Assembly (NCBI RefSeq): GCF_026914185.1
Contig: NC_070568.1
Span: 3,740,001-3,804,000, forward strand
Direction: 5' to 3'
DNA: 64,000 nucleotides
Origin: Puccinia triticina
Lineage: Eukaryota > Basidiomycota > Pucciniomycetes > Pucciniales > Pucciniaceae
In this document: positions 44,628-56,668 of the stretch, piece after piece
Position numbering within the stretch: position 1 is the first letter of the stretch
Layout of the letters: the number at the start of each line of letters is the position of its first letter
The notes under the pieces: generated by a model
The model's input: only the letters and a program-made list of their open reading frames with translations
Databases searched by the model: none
Told to the model about the DNA's origin: nothing
Made by a program: the position numbers and the translations under genes

Positions 44628-45090
44628 TCTTGATCTATAATCAAGGACTCAGACTCGAAACTCGACTGATACAACTCACAAATCGACGCTTCGACTCGTC
44701 GGTTATACCTTTTCGACCGGTAGCTCAGGATAGAGCGTAATCGTCCGTCATCGGGAAGGTCAGTGTTACTTTGCCGTAACACTGTGAGGTACTTCGGTAT
44801 AAGCAGACTCCGCCATTCCCAATCTCTGTCTCTGAACGGTGTTGATCGAACTTACCTGAATAAGCTAAGCGGACTAGCCATCCTGCTTATTACGGTGGTG
44901 TGGCCCACCTACCGGTGCAGAAAAGGGACGTCTTGTGACGCACCGTTCTACTCCCTCTTTTTCCTCCATCTCTTATAACGTGGGTACTTCTCAGTGTTGC
45001 GGTGAGTAGCTCTGTCCTTTTTCCACACTTCGATTATCCTTTCCTGTCTACTTCTCCTTTTTTTTGCCCTCTCCCTCCGGCTCCGGCGAA

Positions 45091-46527
45091 ATGTCTCGAC
45101 GAGGTTCAATCCATTCCGATGGCGAAGTTTTTCTACCAGATGGCGGGGAGAGAATGGCCAACCTTTTTGATTTGATTGCTGGGAGTTCGACGGGAAACCG
45201 TACAGGAGACGAAACGATCCGACCACCAGCATCGGGGACTCGCCAGCAAACCGGTCCTGCTGCGACTGGCTCGGGCTCTCATCATTCGAGAGGACCAGCT
45301 CCGCACTAAACACAACCTCCGACCGGGCCGATACCTCCAGCAAACGATCTCACGCGGGCCCAGCAAGATTTCCTCGCGGCGAAGTTACAGCTCGAACAGG
45401 CGAAGCTAGTTAGTCAAACGGCTAAGCTGATCAATGACAAATGGAACGACGAAAAGCGCCTGGCTGCGAATGGGTCCAATCTGGCGAGGTGGTTGAACAA
45501 ACTTAGCAAAATCGGTACCGCCCATATGTCGAATGGCGACTTCTTCTTCAAACCAATCGACAACATGACCTTTGAGAAGATCGCCAGAATAGTCGTCCTC
45601 GAGGGTGTCCATAGTTCCTTGGTACCCGATCTTCAACGTGTGAACTCCGCACTTGAAATGTTGTCTCTCCTGAAGAAGCGATTCTCGGTTGTTTCTTGTG
45701 CGGCACAGATGAATGTTTTCAACCGGTTCCTCAACTTCTCCGTGGACGACTGCGAGAGTACGGGTTTGACGTCGTCAATGAGGAATCTGTACACCGAATG
45801 GAACAACCTCAACGTCAGGATCCACTCGGATGCGTTCTTCGGTTTCGTTTTCCAACGGGCAGTCTTGAAATCCTCGGCACCTTTCAAGAAGGATTTCGAG
45901 CAGCGCATCAAAAACTCGATGCAGAATGATCAGTCCAAAAGTTTGCCGAAATTAGATTTTTTGGTGAACACCTACGATGTCTGCCGAAAACAACATGAAG
46001 ACTCGACAGCCACCGAAGGAACCTTGGCAAATTCGTCGGCACCTTCGGTACTAATGGCGACGACTGATGGCGATGATTTCGACTTCGAAGCTTTCCTAGC
46101 TGATGTTCCGGAAGAAAACTGGCCGGATGCGCTAGATTTTTATGCGGCAACGGTGCATCAATGTTGGCAATGCGGGGCGGCGGATCATTATCTACGAGAA
46201 TGTCCGCAGCGGGTGAAGTCGAATCAAATCAACAAACGTCTTCGCGGTCCGGGTGTGTCGCCTTTCCCACAACCAGCAACCAGAACCCAGGCGACTTTCG
46301 TCGGTTCTCTGTACACCCAACCCGCCAGTCCCTCAGCTCGACCTTCAGCGCACTCCAGACCCCCCCCCATGTCCAACCTTCAAGTTCAAGCAAAACGACT
46401 AGCCGACTACTATCGACCCCGGTACGCTGCGAACACCAATCAACAGCAAGCGTCAATGACCTCGACTTCAAATGCAACGACTTCAGCTGGGGGGGGGGGC
46501 GTCTGCACAACTCATGGAAATTGGTGA
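45091..46527 (+). pseudogene. gag: copia element 1 gag, one nonsense codon
   Basis: The frame opens with MSRRGSIHSDGEV at 45091 and, but for an in-frame TAA at 45307-45309, continues to 46527. After the stop come a Gln/Lys-rich helical region, the capsid-like part and a CCHC zinc knuckle (CWQCGAADHYLREC, from 46162). The last residues (VCTTHGNW) are out of phase: the gag frame leaves the shared gag-pol frame inside an 11-G run at 46489-46499. TAA from CAA is a single C-to-T change and fits the flanking Pro/Gln-rich sequence. Confidence 0.88.
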
Positions 46528-49500
46528 GATTCCAGATGATCTCGATCAGCTGGATTTCAAGAATATGGCGCTTGGGGACAATGTTGTAAGTAATCCTGCC
46601 ATTTTCAATACTGGAGCATCTCACCACTTCACTGGGATGCGCCAGCTTCTTCATGATTTCAAACAACTCTCTAAGCCCTTGCCCCTGTCGGTAGCTACCG
46701 CCAGCAACCGATCCTTCATCACTGGTGTGGGAAGCCTCCATTTCCTCGAGCCATCCGGTCGATTGATCGTACTTCGTGGTGTACTCTACTGTGAGGATGC
46801 CAGATCTACACTGATCTCAATGGCTGCACTGCGGAAAGCTAATGCCTTTGTGTTCTATGACAATGACAAAGAGCAGTTTGATATTTTTTCGGCAAACTGC
46901 CAATTTGCTTTCAGCTGCGTATGGGAAGCGAAGCGCAACCGTTGGTATTTACCACACCACATGGTGAAGGATGATCGGCATTGCGAAGGGGCAGGGGATG
47001 ATGTCTCTATCTTCTTATCTTCCTCTTCTGTCTCTGTTTCCACTTTACCTCCTCTTCTCGACACTTTATCTTCTCCTGTTCCTCAATCCTCTTCCTTTTC
47101 TCCTGTTTCTTCTATTTCTTCTTTCTCTCAATCAAACATCTCCGACGTTTCCAATTTTCATGTCTCTTCAAATATCCCTGCTGTCAACGTCCGTTTTCCT
47201 ACGTGCGGAAATAAATCTGCTCGATCTCTTATGAAGACAACAGCTGTACCTGCGGAAGGATTATCTTTCAATGCAGCTAAGGCAAAGAACAGCGGGACCA
47301 ACCTCTTCAAAGAGCCGGTACCAAAAATGATGGAGAAGACCCAAGAGTTGCCCTCCCTCACAAACAATGAAAAGCGGCTTTTACTGTACCATCGCATGTT
47401 TGGTCATGCTGGACTACGAGTGATTCGGAGACTAATCAAAGAGAAAGTGGGTTTAGGCCTACCCGAAGAGCTTCCGCCGGGTGCAATTCACTGCCCAACG
47501 TGTATGATCAACAAGTCCACTAAGCTGAACCCTCTGGGCAAAGGCGATCGAACTGCGAAAAAGATGGAGATATGGGCCGCTGATCTAGTAGGACCGTTTC
47601 AAGTCCCTGCGGTAGATGGAGGGAACTATATCCTCACCATGCGGGATGTGGCTACAGGCTACAATTTCGTCAAGGTGCTTAAAGCCAAATCGGAGGCAAA
47701 CAACGCTATCATCGACACCATCAAGCGGCTCGAGAATGCGACGAATCTGTCTGTAAAGATCCTCCGCAGTGACAACGGGGGCGAATTCGCCAACAAGGCA
47801 TTGGAGGAATTTCTTCTCAGTAAAGGAATAAACACTGAAAGAGCGCTCCCGTACCATCACTACCAAAACGGTATGATTGAGCGTTTCAATCAAACTATAC
47901 AGGCCATGGCAAGGACGGTTCTATCCGACAGCTGTCTCCCTCAGAATTTCTGGAATTACGCGTTCTTGTGGGCAAGCCATATCCTCAATTGCATTCCCAA
48001 TAATGCAAGTGGCAAAATCACTCCGTTTGAAGCACTATTTGGTACCAAGCCGCATTTCGACAGGTTCAGAGCTTTTGGATCCTTTGCTTATGTCCATATC
48101 CCACCCGAAAAACGGCAGAAACTGGACGCCAGGGCCTACAAGGGTCAGGTAATAGGACACTTAGACTCGAGCAAAGGATGGCTTTTTTGGCTACCTGATG
48201 AAAAGAAATTTCTCGCGTCAGCTATGGCACGTTTTGTTGATGATGACAAGACCCATTTCTTGGATGTTCCCGTAACTGGGGAAGTGTCCTCAGAACCTGC
48301 GAAAGAAGCGGCAAAGAAGATATCTTTAGACTACGTCATGAACTTGATTGAGTTGGGTGATTTCTCCAGGGAAATTGAATTCCACGACCAGGAGCTTATT
48401 GTGGACAAGATAATAGAGTTATGCCAATTTTACTCTATCTCCGTACCAGGGACTTTCAAGCAAGCTATGAAATCTCCAGAAAAGGACGCCTGGTCTAAAG
48501 CCATTGCTGTAGAACTCAGCAACCTAGAACAGATGAAGGTCTGGATTCTGGGTTTGCGGCCGAGTGACAAAAAAGTGTTAAATGGCCGGTGGGTTTTTGC
48601 AGTAAAACCTGATGTAGATGGGTCAGGGGTGCGTTTCAAAGCGCGTTTTGTAGCGAAGGGTTTCACTCAAGTTGCTGGGACTGATTTCCTGGAAACCTTT
48701 GCACCTACGGCCACTTTTGTAGCGCTGCGTTTGTTACTGACGGTAGCAGCAGCCTACAACTGGCCGGTGCACAGTTTCGATTTTGTTGCAGCGTATTTGA
48801 ACTCTCCCATCGACAAGGAAGTTTGGATTGAGCCGCCGGAAGGGATGGTGGTCCCCCCTGGGCATGCCCTTTTGCTTAAAAAGGCGCTCTATGGTACGCG
48901 CCAAGCCGCGCGTTGCTGGTGGCTTCACCTGAAACAAACCCTGGACAACCTCGGATATGTGCCTTCTCAATATGATAATTCTTTATATATCTTGCGGCAT
49001 CCAACTCTACATGGAGTGATCTGGCTTCATGTAGATGATGGTGTAGTAACCGCCTCTAGTGTGGAGCTTCTAAAGAAGCTAGAACAGGATCTGAGCGCAA
49101 TTCTTAAGATAAATTGGAGTGATAAACTCAATTCAATTGTTGGTCTCAATGTCAAGCGAGACGGTCGAGGTTTCACGCTCTGTCAGAAGAACCTGGTGAA
49201 AGGTCTTCTAGACTCGGAATGGGATGGTGTATCAATCTTCAAGACACCTCTTCCGCCGGGTTACAATGGTGTGACTGACCCCGACGGCGATCCGTCTCAA
49301 TCTGGAAAATATCTTTCCGTTATTGGGACGCTCAGCTATCTCGCCGTTGGGACGAGACCGGACATTTGTTTTGCTGTTAATTACCTGGCGCGTTTTGCGG
49401 CCAAACCTGGCACGGCTCACTGGAAAGGTTTGAAACATCTTATAGGGTACATCGCTGGGACAGCGGAAAAGGAGCTGTGTCTATTCCCGACGACCAACGA

Positions 49501-49963
49501 TCAACCCCTCAAGACCTTTTGCGACGCATCCTGGGGGGGAGAATTTGGACGCTCGGCCTATGGTGTGTATATTTCCTTTTTGAATTGTCCGGTTCTGTGG
49601 GTCGCCAGAAGACAGGCAGCCGTTGCCTCGTCAACCTGCCATGCGGAATACATGGCTCTTGGCGTGGCTACGCGGCAGACACTTTGGGTAAGACATTTAT
49701 TACGCGATGTCCTTCGCGTAGATTTTCTTGGACATCTACATTGTGACAACCAGTCTGCGATAAAGGTGTCTACTGATGATGCTTCTAACAAAAGGACAAG
49801 ACATTCTGAAAGAGATTTTTACATAACTAACGAAGCTCTATTTCAAAAGAAAACAGTTTTGCACTGGGTAAGTACAAAAGATCAAATAGCAGATATATTC
49901 ACGAAAAGCTTAGGTCCGGAACTTTTCACAAAATTGCGCGGCCTAGTTCTATGCGATGAATGA
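46500..49963 (+). pseudogene. pol: copia element 1 pol (protease-integrase-RT-RNase H)
   Basis: Pol is open from within the G run to the stop at 49961-49963, one frame away from gag. Protease motif: NTGASHHF, where the catalytic residue is normally Asp (codon 46607-46609). An HHCC zinc finger lies near 47390-47515. Integrase has D in AADLVGPF, D in RSDNGGEF and E in YQNGMIERFNQ. RT runs about 48580-49200 with the LHVDD box near 49028. RNase H has CDASWGGEF, CHAEYMA and HCDNQSA. It ends WVSTKDQIADIFTKSLG, typical of copia. Apart from the protease change the catalytic residues are intact. A G-run length of 10 instead of 11 would put gag and pol in one frame. Confidence 0.92.
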
Positions 49964-50084
49964 TGTTTGGTGTTCAGCTTTTGTTATTCTTTCTTCCTTC
50001 CTTTCTCTAGATCTTTTGTCTTCTCCAATTTTTTTTCTTTCCTTTCTTCTTTCTCGTAGGCTTGTACGTATGTTAGCGTCTGCG

Positions 50085-50097
50085 GCGAGAGGGGGGG
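50085..50097 (+). other. Polypurine tract of copia element 1
   Basis: GCGAGAGGGGGGG lies directly before the 3' LTR start TGTTGTG. Confidence 0.8.
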
Positions 50098-50230
50098 TGT
50101 TGTGACATAGATGTCACAGGCATCTCCGTGACTCGCCGCAGCACGAACCATACTCCTCTTCCCGGGACAATCCCGGGCGGAGGAGAGTTCTCTACGGAAT
50201 CTACAGAGTTTGTGTCTCATCGTCTCAATA
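50098..50230 (+). repeat. 3' LTR of copia element 1
   Basis: 133 bp, one mismatch to the 5' LTR, followed by the target duplication CAGTA. Confidence 0.93.
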
Positions 50231-50235
50231 CAGTA

Positions 50236-50920
50236 TACATACATACATAATTCCTACATAGGAATTTAATGCCTCCGTGAGATGAAAGGTATCCAGATGC
50301 ATTCATATCTTAAAAAACTTCTTTCTGGTGTAGAGTATCCCTTTCAAGCCTGCGGTCGAGGTGCTTCGGCTCTATGAAACCAGGAGAAAGCACAATTTAT
50401 GTCAGCATGACGACGTTCTAAGAACCTTCAATCGTCTCGGCACAAGGAGCTTCGCACTATCCCAGAAATGTGGAACGTTGAGAAACTACCACCCCGGTGG
50501 CCATCGCGACGCCCTCCTGGGCCTACCAACGGGCGATAACGAGGAGTTCAAACGAAGCCTTGGGTCTCCGTTGATGCAGTGCCACACATCGTCTATGAAC
50601 ATGTAATCCCGACATTTACGTGTTTAAAAGCTCAATAAAACACCTTATATAAGTGGTAACCATACTGTGCTGAAAAAATTTAGCTCATACACTTACAATC
50701 ATTTACTGTTAACATTGGTACAATCGTTTCATTCTTCAACCGCAGTTTCATTTGAAGGGTCTTAGGGATCGGGCATAAAAGGATCGATCTCACCATAATT
50801 TATGCCATAATTGGACTGACATTCTCTTCCATAGGGCATAAAAAATTATTACCTTTTCTGAGTGGTTGTCTCCTAGCCCTTGAACCAACGCTATTTTCTT
50901 CTATCGATTGCAAAGGTAGC
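50236..50920. other. Spacer between copia element 1 and TmpA-like copy 2
   Basis: No gene or repeat is recognised. It should include the promoter of the downstream gene, with an AT-rich stretch at 50640-50870. A short open frame near 50361-50606 has no recognisable domain. Confidence 0.5.
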
Positions 50921-53528
50921 ATGGCGGGTAGTCCAAAGGAAGAACCAAGATCTTCATTGAACTCTTTCGCATTTAGCTCTCTTCCACCACACGAGCTAGA
51001 TTGTGCTGATCATCCAGTCGATTCACCGGAAAGACCGAGTAGGCTTGTTTGTTCACTTGATATACAATTTATGACTTCCTAACCTTTAGATTGATAAATT
51101 ATTCAGGCGAGCTATCGCAGCTTCGCGCAGATGTAGACCCTAATCACTCGAGCTCTGAGCTGGATTCAGACACCGATTACGACTCGGACTCAGATCCAAT
51201 TCCAAGATCCGGCGGTTTTGGGAGTAAAAAAGCCGATCTTGAAAGCCACTCAACAGGATCGCACAACAGCCCTTCTGAGGATAAAAAGGTTCACGAAAGA
51301 ACACCTTTCAGTAGTTGGAAGCATGAATTGGAGCAGAAAAGCACATACGTTGCACCTAAAATCACCTTGATGACCACGCTCCTTACTTGGTTTACGCCGT
51401 ACAGGCAGTTATTCGTCTTGACCTTCGGTGTCAATTTCGCTGGCGTTGTAACAGTTCTATCAGGATATTGGCCATGGGCATTGAGGCACTTGACAGCCAT
51501 GGTGGTGGGAAATGCCCTGTTAGCTATTGGTATACGCAGTGAATGGGTCCTTCGTTTTCTATATTGGTCCGCCGTCAAGACATTTCGTCCAAGGATGTTT
51601 CCCCTATGGGTTCGAGTCAAAGTAGTCGGTGTTGTTTATCACATTGGTAAGTAATTTATTTTTACAAATGTGGTTGCCTCCAAAAATTATCACTCGTTGT
51701 CTCTTGGTGGCATGTAAGTCCAACCCATTTCGCGGCGGAATAAAAGTATATGCCATGCACATTTGACTACTCGATCTAATTTGGAGGGACATATGCAGCA
51801 TCTATTTGAATACTCCGCTAATTTTTCAGCGCATTGGAATTCAACTAAAATATTTGGAGAATTACTAATCTACTTATTTTTTTCATGGTGATAATTACAG
51901 GTGGTGTGCACAGCGGATGCGGTCTTTCTGCTCTGCTTTGGCTTAGTGTGGCTTCCAGCGTTTATTTCAAAAATACGTCTGTGCACAATGTTATCACATT
52001 GATTTCCTTGGGGATCTGCCAGGCTTGCTTGTATCTTACTTGCCTATCGGCTTTTCCATTCATACGAGGGCGACATCACAAGTAAGTTGTGATTAGGTAT
52101 CACATCTAACGAACAGGCCTTCAAACTGATTTCATGAGGACCTGGTCGATTTCCCAAACAGTTTGTTTGAAATCATTCACCGTTTTGTGGGCTGGTGAGA
52201 TATTCCGTTTTCCTTCATGCCCCTTGCGGCTGTTGTGGAAACTGTAGAGTCTTTCCGGATTTTGACAAGAAATGTGTGCTTCAGGATTGGAATTGTATCC
52301 ACCATATTATTTGTCATTGTAGACTCCCTGTGGGACGTTGCGGAACAGCGCTGGAATTCAATGGCCTCTAGGCTAATCACAAAACCGGAGCTTTGGTTTT
52401 TAACAGCAATTGTTTTCTTGTAAGATTTCTGTTTCTAACTGTCTTTAAGATGAATCCGCTGAAAAACAGGCTTGCTTTGGTGATCAGAATCGTTTTTTCT
52501 TGGATCACAATTGCAAAAGTTCCGGTAACGGTTTTTACAGTAAGAGAATTCCAATTGTTGATTTATTTCTTGAAACTGAAAATGCTGCGCTTATTGAATA
52601 GAGCTCAGACAAAGCCTCTGTCATACGAGTGCCCGGTGGTTTGACGTCTGGATTGCACACACGGATCTCAATGGGTGGTTTGCGTGAATGGCATATATTT
52701 GGATCGATCAGGTACCTATTTCCGTATCTACTGAATTCTACGACTCTGAACTTGAAGGACTTTTGTTGAATTGCGGTTTACAACGCTTTTCCTTCCTTTA
52801 AGCGAGGGGAAACATGCCGACTGCCATTACATCGTAGCCGCTGTGCAAGGAGAATTCACAAAAATGCTGAACGTTGATAAGCCAGTGGCGCTATATACAA
52901 AGCGTTGGAAGGTTAGATAAATCAATCTCATGCGGAAAAACAACTCAACACCGCATTCAGAACCAGGCATTCAATTAGCTTTCTTTCCCAGCCATGCGGT
53001 CTTCCTTACTTCTCTAGACTTTTCAAACGTGGACTTGCCATTTGTACTGGCTCTGGGATCGGAGCGGTTGCCTCTACATGCTTACAACATGATTCTTGGT
53101 TCCTGATATGGATTGGTCCCAACTTGGAAACGACCTATGGAAAAGAGCTCATGGAACTAATCTATAACCGAATACCAGAGAACCGAAGATTAATATGGGA
53201 TACCCGGGGGCCATTGGGTCGGCCGGATGTGGTACGGCTACTGAAAGATACTCATCAATATTGGAACGCTGAAGGTGTGTTCATTGCTCTACATCAATCA
53301 CATTACAATTGTTTTCTCAGTTTGAACATTCCTTTGCATGGTATTTCAGTCACCTTGTTTGTTGGAAGTCCAGAGATGAATAACAACGTCCTTCAGAGCA
53401 GTCGAGCCCTTAACATACCAGCCTTCGTGAGTAGCATCCATTCTCTCTTCGAGGTTTTCATAGAAATCGCAGACTCAAGCAAGTTTTGATGCGCGGATTG
53501 ATGATAGGGTTCTATTTGGGACGCGTGA
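50921..53528 (+). CDS. TmpA-like integral membrane flavoprotein, copy 2 (552 aa)
   Basis: Eleven exons join in frame: 50921-51038, 51107-51646, 51901-52081, 52162-52194, 52285-52419, 52488-52539, 52602-52711, 52803-52911, 52992-53274, 53350-53426 and 53508-53528, giving 1659 nt. From exon 3 onward every exon has exactly the same length as in copy 1 (181, 33, 135, 52, 110, 109, 283, 77, 21). The protein has an acidic Asp/Ser-rich N-terminus and the same membrane segments (LFVLTFGVNFAGVVTVL; GVHSGCGLSALLWL; ITLISLGICQACLYL), then the reductase-like half with GLHTRISMGGLREWH and GSGIGAV. Most differences from copy 1 lie in the N-terminal 100 residues. The frame is intact, so both paralogues look functional. 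The substrate is unknown. Confidence 0.88.
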
Positions 53529-53933
53529 GGCGGTTTGCTGAATTATTATCTGGTTTATGTCAAGGTTTGTGGTGTACTTTATATATTCATACTACACAAT
53601 CAATTAATCACTTGTGTGTCTAAACAACAGGAGGAAAGTTACCCAGGCACTGCGGCCAACAATTCAAGTTAGGCATATCAATTCGAGTTTCTTGCAGGAC
53701 AAGGGTATTCAAGTTATAATTTTCAGCCGGCGCATCTACATGCACATCATTAGACGACTTCCCATTGCTTCAGTGGCTTGATTGAGCTGTAGACTCCTAT
53801 TTTTACCACAGCAGAATTGGAAGTTGTAGAGTTTTCATCTACTTTCAAGCATAACAGAACATCAATGTTTGATAATTTCTAAACCATCAATTTATTTTGG
53901 AATTTCAATCATAACAAACATACGGGTTTCCTT
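53529..53933. other. 3' flank of TmpA-like copy 2
   Basis: AT-rich, with no gene or repeat recognised before the TIR element. Confidence 0.45.
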
Positions 53934-54593
53934 CGCGCACGGAGAAAAACTCGTTGTGCATCAGAATTTTTGTTGACTTGACGTTGCTTGATGTCAGGCC
54001 CCCCTCCGTGCGCGCCGGAGGCTGCCCCCAAAAATTACTCTGCACACGGGATCCCCTATGGCAATAATCACCAGCCGGTGACAAGTAGGCTGGCCATCTG
54101 GAGGAATCAGCCCTCTGGATGGCCGGGACAGAGCATTCATCAAGAGGAATCAACCCTCTCAATGTCCACTACAGAACAGTCATCAAGTGTACACAACCTT
54201 GACATGACCGGTACTGACAGGTCACGGAGAGGACAAAACCCTCTTGATCACCAGTTGAACTGTTCATTGCAAGGAATCAACATTCCTAATCACTGCTGTG
54301 TACCAGTCATTGGGAGGGTTGACTACTCCTGTGATTCAACCCTCCCAACAAATTTTCTGTACTGGTCATTGAGAGGGCTGTTTCCTTTCAATGACCGGTG
54401 TATAGAGGATTGCTCTTGAGTCTTGATGTCTGGTCTATTGCACACTGTCCCGTTATTGCCACAGGGGACCCTGCGTGCAGAGTGTTTTTTGAGGGCAGAA
54501 AGGAGGGGGGGAGGGGGGCTTGACATCAAGCAACATCAAGTCAACAGAAACTCCTGGGCACAACAAGTTTTCCTCTGTGTGCAAAGTAAACCC
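53934..54593. mobile_element. TIR element with palindrome array (about 660 bp)
   Basis: Imperfect inverted repeats of about 140 bp face each other. Left blocks GTTGACTTGACGTTGCTTGA, GGCCCCCCTCC and CTCTGCACACGG match in inverse CATCAAGCAACATCAAGTCAAC, GGAGGGGGG and CTGCGTGCAGAG at the right. The borders are approximate and no target duplication was identified. The middle (54080-54415) is a TGACC/GGTCA-type array. Confidence 0.7.
54080..54415. repeat. TGACC/GGTCA palindrome array in the TIR element
   Basis: Half-sites such as CAGTCATCAAG, ACCAGTCATTGGGAGGG and TGGTCATTGAGAGGG alternate with their inverses (CCCTCTTGATCACCAG, TCAATGACCGG), spaced about 40 bp. This is the same theme as at 7900-8830 and 31380-31815. 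Confidence 0.65.
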
Positions 54594-56668
54594 AAAAACA
54601 TAAAAGATAGCAGAAAAATTCAAATTTGAACCAGGCAATTGAACTCAATCAGACGAGTAAACACCAAAGAATTTCTAGGTTTTGATTTTTTAGTAACACT
54701 AACATATCAGCAGGGGTCAAAAAAAAACCTCTTTGGAATGGGAATTGGAATTCAAAAGTTGACCAAGAAGTGAGTGGACTTGAATAAATTTGCCAGATTG
54801 AAAAGTGAGAATTGATTATTTTCAAACAAGGGAAAGAACCAGCTGTCTAGATAAGCCAGTCTGAAAATGAATCCAAGATTTGTGGGTTTCTTCATGTGGT
54901 CCAAGGTGGAAATATAGAAATGCAGAATGTTGAAATGGTGCAAAAAGAATATTGTATTAAGCTAGGTAGTCAGAGACTCAAATAGTTGAGTCTGTAATTG
55001 TGCCAAGTGTAATAAAGAAACAAGAAAATAATGGGGTGGTTTTGGTTTGAACGTGTGGAACTATCTTTGAGTTGTTGATGAGCAACATTGTTTGATGTTT
55101 TTGAGCTTTTGTGATTGAGCAGTTGCTGAAAATTCAGCACAACTTGAAAGCTTTATGAAATGTTGGTCATAAGCACCTGGCTCTAGGTTTGAATCATGAA
55201 AACCCCCATTGGCTTCATTTAAGGTGTTCAAAGTTGAAATCATAAAATTCTCATTGCATAAAATCATACAATCATAAAACTTTCAAATGATGATTTTATA
55301 TGTACCATTTTAGAAATGTTGCTCTAATTTGAGTGTTTGAGTGTACATATTTTTTTCACCTCAGAATTTTACAATTTTATGGTGTTATGATTTTATGCAA
55401 GTCAACTTTGAACACCCTAATTACGGTCTCTATTCATTTTTCTAGCAAACCATTTTCCGACATCTGAAGGAGTTTAAGTGGTGCAAAAGCAAAAGAACCC
55501 AAACTCTAATGAAGAATTCCCTCCGAGGAATCGGGAGCTTTGAGGAAATTTGATTTGGTTATCCAGAAGTGGTTGTTGACAGGAGGTGTTGTCGGTCATC
55601 GAGGGCTTTTATGTTTTATCCTGCTCGCGCCCCGCGGGCACGGAGCACGGAGTGTCAAGTTTGCTCTCGGGGCCGAAGAAGGTTAAAACCAGGCTAAAAG
55701 CCTCTCCCGCGGCGTCCCCGGGGGACGCGGTCTGAGCGCCGGGCGGAGATCCACACTGCTCACAGAGTGGTGCGCCTAACTGGAGCGGCGCGCTGACCTT
55801 GCGCTCTGTGGCACATGGTCTGTCCTCGCGCCGCTCACCCGTGCGGGCTACTGAGTCTGACGCGGCTAGGCCTATGGGCTCGACCCTCTTTCTAGGAGGG
55901 GAGCCCGTGTCTCACAATGTGCCTGGCCGTGTGTGGGTCGAAAGGGAAAGCTGTCTCTCACTGCACGTGTGGCACGGCCGGTCCTGGCCGGTAGTGTTGA
56001 GACACCTTCCCGAGCAGAAACAGCAACTAAAAGTCCTGGGAGTGGGGGACGAGGCGCTAAGCCCCACTCACTGGACTGTGTCTTGACGGGTGGGTGGGTG
56101 GTGCGAAAAAAGGAAAGTGTCTCTCCAGGGAAAGCAGCACGACGGAGGTAGGCTCAAGTGGCGCGAAGGAAAAACCTGCCGCCATCGGCCTCTTCGTCGG
56201 CCTCCTTATGAAGGCCTCCTGCTTTCCCAGGAGGAAAGACTTTATAGGCTCCGGAAGCCTAGTCTTAGACCCCGCTGCTACGAACTGGTGCTGGTCTCAT
56301 GACGTCATCACCACTCTGGGATGCTCCCATGGTGATCATGCTACCTGCAGGCTTGACGCTAGTCGATCCAGCATCCGGCTAACCGAGGTCCATCGGGTCT
56401 CCAAGCTCCGACTCAGGTAGCATCCGGCGCGTCTCTGTGGCTGCGTGGACACCGGGACCCTAGGAGCTGCGTCCCGCGGTCACCTCCCATAAACAAGTTC
56501 GATCGGTCCTTAAAGTTCAAGCAACACCCACTTCACAGCTTGCCCAGCTCTTGTCGTCATCCAGACCTGGCCGTGGGGACCTGTCCTCTCCGGCGGACCG
56601 GTGCAAACACAAACATAACACGATTCTTCCCCTTGGAACCTCACTGTTCGCACCGACGCAATTTCAAC
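54594..56668. other. Spacer upstream of the aldo-keto reductase
   Basis: The first kilobase is AT-rich without recognisable structure. From about 55620 the sequence becomes GC-rich with several overlapping, unconvincing frames. The last few hundred bases should hold the promoter of the reductase gene. Confidence 0.5.

Larger units (their letters stand above)
44483..50230 (+). mobile_element. Ty1/copia element 1, full length (5748 bp)
   Basis: Two 133-bp LTRs differ at one position and are flanked by the 5-bp duplication CAGTA (44478-44482 and 50231-50235). Inside lie a primer-binding site, gag, pol in the order protease, integrase, RT, RNase H (the copia order), and a polypurine tract. It lies between the two TmpA-like paralogues and inserted after they duplicated. 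It carries three lesions that should prevent autonomous activity: a gag stop, a G-run frameshift and a protease Asp to Asn change. Confidence 0.95.

Noticed and set aside
44710..44765. Possible tRNA (GGTAGCTCAGGATAGAGC block)
   Set aside because: It resembles a D-arm, but no matching acceptor stem, anticodon arm or T-arm could be laid out. It lies in the copia leader.
46489..46527. Programmed +1 frameshift between gag and pol of copia element 1
   Set aside because: A related element in the same window has gag and pol in one frame through this region, and an extra G in an 11-G run explains the shift more simply. It is kept only as an alternative.
55653..56357. Possible solo LTR between TGTCAAG and CTTGAC
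   Set aside because: The end does not finish in CA and the flanking 5-mers (CGGAG and GCTAG) do not match.
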